Below, in pieces: positions 61,240-64,000 of a DNA stretch of 64,000 bases. The notes beneath the pieces are model-generated. The model worked only from the letters and a program-made list of their open reading frames with translations. It was not told the DNA's origin and did not search any database. Where the stretch lies: NCBI GenBank assembly GCA_013416435.1, contig JACCEN010000004.1:186001-250000 (forward strand), given 5' to 3'. The DNA is from Alcaligenaceae bacterium. Lineage in GTDB: Bacteria > Pseudomonadota > Gammaproteobacteria > Burkholderiales > Burkholderiaceae_B. Positions within the stretch are counted from its first letter, which is position 1, and each line of letters opens with the position of its first letter. The position numbers and the translations under genes were made by a program.

Positions 61240-62163
61240 ATGACCGATTTATTCAAAAAATACCTGTTGGCCGACCACAGCACACGCGTGCAAGTGGTGA
61301 AGCTGGGCCATGCCTGGCGAACCGGCATGGCTCACCAGAGCTATCCGGAAAGCGTCGAAAAGCTCCTGGGCGAACTGGTTTCCGCCGCCGTTCTGCTGGC
61401 TTCGAACATCAAGTTCGACGGTGCCCTGGTCCTTCAGTTGCAGGGAGACGGTCCGGTGGCCCTGATCGTCGTAGAGTGCACGACCGATCTGTCCATACGC
61501 GCGACGGTCAGCCTGCGCGAAGGCCAGGAAATCCCTGAAGACGGTACGCTGCAGTCCCTGCTCAATCCCAATGGAAACGGCAGGTTCATCGTGGTCCTGG
61601 ATCCCGACCGCGAGAAAACGAACATGCAGCCCTATCAGGGTGTCGTGCCGCTCGAAGGAAATACCGTCGCCGGTGTCCTGGAAAGCTATATGCGCGGGTC
61701 CGAGCAGCTCGATACACGTCTTTGGCTTGCGTCCAACCCGGAATATTCCTCGGGCCTGCTGCTGCAGCGGTTGCCCAGGCACGGCGGATCGGCACACGTC
61801 GATGACGCCTCGGCCGACGAAACCTGGGCGCGCGTGTCGCATCTGGCATCCACCATCAAGTACGACGAACTCCTGGCACTGGACGCCGATGAGCTCGTGC
61901 ACAGGCTATTCTGGCAGGAAGACCTGGTCGCGTACGAACCACAGGAAGTCCGCTGGCACTGCCCATGCAACCGCGAGCGCGTCGGCAATATGCTGCGCAC
62001 GCTGGGACGCGAGGAGATCGAAGACTTGCTCAGCGAGCGGGAATCGATCGAAGTGCTGTGCAATTTTTGCGGCAAACCCTATCATTTCGACGCCGTCGAC
62101 TGCGCCGGCCTGTTCGCGGACGGTGCCGGAGCATCGGCCGAAGGGAAACCGTCGATTCATTGA
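61240..62163 (+). CDS. hslO: Redox-regulated chaperone Hsp33
   Basis: The 307-residue protein starts MTDLFKKYLLADHSTRVQVV, followed by QSYPESVEKLLGELVSAAVL and GNTVAGVLESYMRGSEQLDT, and ends with the zinc-binding redox switch: WHCPCNRERVG (two Cys) and VLCNFCGKPYHFD (two Cys). On oxidation the cysteines form disulfides and the chaperone unfolds to bind clients. No ribosome binding site precedes the ATG; TAAAAT at 61228-61233 lies so close that the message might be leaderless. Confidence 0.96.
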   Translation: MTDLFKKYLLADHSTRVQVVKLGHAWRTGMAHQSYPESVEKLLGELVSAAVLLASNIKFDGALVLQLQGDGPVALIVVECTTDLSIRATVSLREGQEIPEDGTLQSLLNPNGNGRFIVVLDPDREKTNMQPYQGVVPLEGNTVAGVLESYMRGSEQLDTRLWLASNPEYSSGLLLQRLPRHGGSAHVDDASADETWARVSHLASTIKYDELLALDADELVHRLFWQEDLVAYEPQEVRWHCPCNRERVGNMLRTLGREEIEDLLSERESIEVLCNFCGKPYHFDAVDCAGLFADGAGASAEGKPSIH

Positions 62164-62172
62164 GGATGGCGA

Positions 62173-62260
62173 GGGGTCAGACCCCGTACGGGGTCTGACC
62201 CCATTGCAACGACTCCCACGCGGATGAACAGGGGTCGGACCCCATGCGGGGTCCGACCCC
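62173..62260. repeat. Palindromic GGGGTCWGACCCC repeats, two copies
   Basis: A GTAC-spaced standard copy at 62173-62202 and a covarying copy at 62231-62260 with arms GGGGTCGGACCCC and GGGGTCCGACCCC around ATGC. The first begins nine bases after the hslO stop. Confidence 0.95.
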
Positions 62261-62335
62261 AACCGTCTATGATGCCGACGCCCTTGCGCATTTTCCACAG
62301 TCGACGCAAGAAGCTTGAGGAGCCACACTGGCTCC

Positions 62336-63427
62336 ATGTCCGCTACACCACCATTGCAATGCGCCGGCCAGCCGGGCGCCTTTTCCACTTTGCCGCCGGT
62401 GTTCATCCAGCGCAAGAATTCCGATCCGTCCGTCCCGCAATCGGGCGCCGGCATCGTGGAATTCGCCATCGTAGCGGTACCGGTGCTGTTGCTCGGCCTG
62501 GGCGCCATCGAGTCCGCGCAATGGCTGTTCACGCGGCAAGCCGTCAGCCTAGCCCTGCTCGAAGCCGGGCGTGCCGGCATAACCCAGCATGCCAGTCCGG
62601 AAGCGATGATCGACGCTTTCGAGCACGCCCTGTTGCCGCTGCATGCCTCGGCATCCCGTTCTTTGGCTCGAAACAGGCTGGAGTCCGCCTTGGCACAGCG
62701 TCGGCAGCGGCTCGGCGCCGCCCCCTGGCGCATCGAGATCCTGTCCCCCGCTGAAGCGGCATACCGCGACTTCGCGGATCCGGCCTTGCTCATATCCCGC
62801 CAAAGCGGCCGTGCCGCCATCAACAACAACTATCTGCATGAGCAGAACCTGCGGCATCGCGCCACGGGCCGGCCCGAAGGACGCGGTCCCGTGTCAGGCG
62901 TCGACATATTCCAGGCCAATACGCTTGCGCTCAGGCTGAGCTACCTGCATGAGCCCGCCGTCCCCGGAATGAAGGCGCTGCTTTCCATGCTCGGGAACAG
63001 CCAGGGCACCTACCGGCAACGCGCCATGGCAGCGGGTTATCTGCCCATGGTGCGCGAAATGGCGTTTATCATGCAAAGCCATCCGGTCAGTTGGACTATG
63101 CCTGAAAATGGCAAGATCGTGGGGCCGGAACGCCCGGCATCCAACCCGCCCTCGGCGGCTGCACATTGCGTGGGAGTGTGGTGTCTGCCGCAAGGGCCGG
63201 AACCGATTGCCATGGCCGAAACACCGCCAGCCGGCCCGCCTCCGTGGCCATCCGGACCCGCCGGGTTGCCAAACAGCTCCGGGCCGCCGCCCCAACCGCC
63301 GGGCACACTACCGCCCGAACCGGCGCCTTTGCCCGCACTCGACGACTGCCTGGGGTCAGACCCCGCATGGGGTCTGACCCCTTCATCGAAGGTGGCTACC
63401 TGGGGTCAGATCCCGCACGGGGTCTGA
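62336..63427 (+). CDS. TadE-like pseudopilin/assembly protein, stand-alone
   Basis: About 363 residues. After a 35-residue leader comes the TadE-like motif SGAGIVEFAIVAVPVLLLGL, a hydrophobic segment with the conserved Glu (about residues 36-55), then a soluble domain (LLEAGRAGITQHASPEAMID and onward). A Pro-rich segment fills about residues 275-335. The last 25 residues (from GSDPAWGLTP to WGQIPHGV) are encoded by the two palindromic repeats at 63352-63431. No other tad genes are nearby. I use ATG 62336; a TTG at 62315 is possible. The 3' end overlaps the convergent ftsB by 32 bp. Confidence 0.75.
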   Translation: MSATPPLQCAGQPGAFSTLPPVFIQRKNSDPSVPQSGAGIVEFAIVAVPVLLLGLGAIESAQWLFTRQAVSLALLEAGRAGITQHASPEAMIDAFEHALLPLHASASRSLARNRLESALAQRRQRLGAAPWRIEILSPAEAAYRDFADPALLISRQSGRAAINNNYLHEQNLRHRATGRPEGRGPVSGVDIFQANTLALRLSYLHEPAVPGMKALLSMLGNSQGTYRQRAMAAGYLPMVREMAFIMQSHPVSWTMPENGKIVGPERPASNPPSAAAHCVGVWCLPQGPEPIAMAETPPAGPPPWPSGPAGLPNSSGPPPQPPGTLPPEPAPLPALDDCLGSDPAWGLTPSSKVATWGQIPHGV

Positions 63428-63431
63428 CCCC
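63352..63431. repeat. Palindromic repeats inside the overlapping 3' ends of two genes
   Basis: Copies at 63352-63381 (GCAT) and 63402-63431 (GCAC, one arm GGGGTCAGATCCC). Both are translated as part of the TadE-like gene; the second is also read on the opposite strand as the tail of ftsB. Confidence 0.93.
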
Positions 63432-63758
63432 GGTCCTGGCTCCCGGCGCACGCTTGGGCGGGGGCTTGATCTCGGGCTCTTTTTCGTTCGGGGCCAGGAT
63501 CTGGACATAGACCTCGTCATCCTTGATCATGCCCAGCTCGCTGCGCGCGCGTTCCTCGACGGCGTCCGTCCCCGACTTCAAGTCCTGGACCTCGGCCTGG
63601 AGGGCGTTGTTGCGCGCCACCAGCGCATCGTTGGTTTCCTGCTGGGTAGCGACCTTTTTTTGAAGCTCGTGCACACGCAGCCATCCGCCCTTGCCCAACC
63701 AGAGGGCGTATTGGGTAACGGCCGTAAGCAATACCAGGATGATCAGGAGCAGTCGCAT
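63396..63758 (-). CDS. ftsB: Cell division protein FtsB
   Basis: The 120-residue protein has a short cytoplasmic start, one membrane helix (LLLIILVLLTAVTQYALWLG, residues 3-22), a periplasmic leucine-zipper-like coiled coil (LRVHELQKKVATQQETNDAL) and the FtsB signature ARSELGMIKDDEVYVQIL. It links FtsL and FtsQ in the divisome. The tail PKRAPGARTGVRPRAGSDPR is longer than usual for the family, and its last part is encoded by the palindromic repeat at 63402-63431. eno lies immediately upstream, the usual order. Confidence 0.94.
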   Translation of the reverse strand: MRLLLIILVLLTAVTQYALWLGKGGWLRVHELQKKVATQQETNDALVARNNALQAEVQDLKSGTDAVEERARSELGMIKDDEVYVQILAPNEKEPEIKPPPKRAPGARTGVRPRAGSDPR

Positions 63759-63805
63759 GCTTCTCTGGAAAGCAAACCCGGCCGAGGCCGGGGTTGTTGC
63801 AGTAA

Positions 63806-64000
<195 letters not shown>

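Noticed and set aside
4523-63431. Palindromic repeats as a CRISPR array
   Set aside because: Copies are dispersed at 16 loci with irregular spacing, no regular unique spacers and no cas genes.
4523-63431. Palindromic repeats as ordinary intrinsic terminators
   Set aside because: All but one lack a following T-tract, copies occur in tandem, and some lie between divergent starts (fkpB/radC, the class V enzyme/kynB), where terminators are not expected.

Overview
The window is GC-rich chromosomal DNA from a betaproteobacterium, most likely a member of the Alcaligenaceae (Bordetella/Achromobacter/Pusillimonas relatives). This rests on the Bug-type periplasmic binding protein, the kynB-kynA pair, the rpmB-rpmG, leuS-lptE-holA and eno-ftsB neighbourhoods, the fkpB-ispH pair and the overall codon use. 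It carries about 60 protein genes. I see no rRNA, tRNA, prophage, insertion sequence or CRISPR array.

Layout. 1-6.6 kb: a partial M20 peptidase, a LysR regulator, a PACE efflux protein, a tandem glycine riboswitch in front of an FAD-dependent D-amino-acid/glycine dehydrogenase, a YkgJ-type cysteine-cluster protein, an Ap4A-phosphorylase-like protein and a pirin. 6.8-10.6 kb: a complete ABC importer of the Fe(III)/phosphosugar/phosphonate class with a fused permease. 11.5-19.6 kb: a serine beta-lactamase-fold hydrolase divergent from a five-gene Dpp/Opp peptide importer that ends in an M20 peptidase. 19.8-29 kb: a DUF4168 protein, a chemoreceptor, a YdgA protein, a DsbA-fold isomerase, maiA-ispH-fkpB, radC and a Bug protein. 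29-36.8 kb: a LysR regulator, a class V aminotransferase, kynBA, a zinc-free L31, and a membrane glycosyltransferase translationally coupled to a MATE exporter. 36.8-50.3 kb: a glycine-betaine importer (proXWV), a cyclopropane-fatty-acid synthase, a Bcr/CflA exporter, a Fur-controlled TonB receptor, and a MarR-controlled NodT-EmrA-EmrB tripartite efflux set. 50.4-64 kb: housekeeping genes (rpmB, rpmG, leuS, lptE, holA, proA, hemJ, an RlmL-like methyltransferase), a 61-residue unknown protein behind a notable promoter, an RDD protein, a degenerate acyl-CoA synthetase, hslO, a lone TadE-like protein, ftsB and the end of eno.

The most striking feature is a dispersed family of palindromic repeats. 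Two 13-bp arms, GGGGTCAGACCCC and GGGGTCTGACCCC, are separated by about 4 nt (GTAC, ATGC, GCAT, AATG and others). I count about 32 two-armed copies plus single arms and decayed pieces at 16 intergenic loci, often 2-3 per locus and typically beginning within a few bases of a stop codon. None interrupts a recognisable gene, although several supply the C-terminal tail or stop codon of one. Several copies carry paired substitutions in both arms that keep the palindrome perfect. Copies are absent from the 50.4-61.1 kb housekeeping block and from inside the two large transporter operons.

Regulation that can be read directly: a glycine riboswitch (2.5 kb); a sigma70-like promoter for kynBA; a Fur box over the -10 of the TonB receptor promoter; a perfect 18-bp palindrome downstream of the efflux-operon promoter with a near copy before marR; paired AGGGTTNACCC sites flanking the -10 of the 61-residue protein gene; four intrinsic terminators; and strong hairpins between binding-protein and permease genes in two importers.
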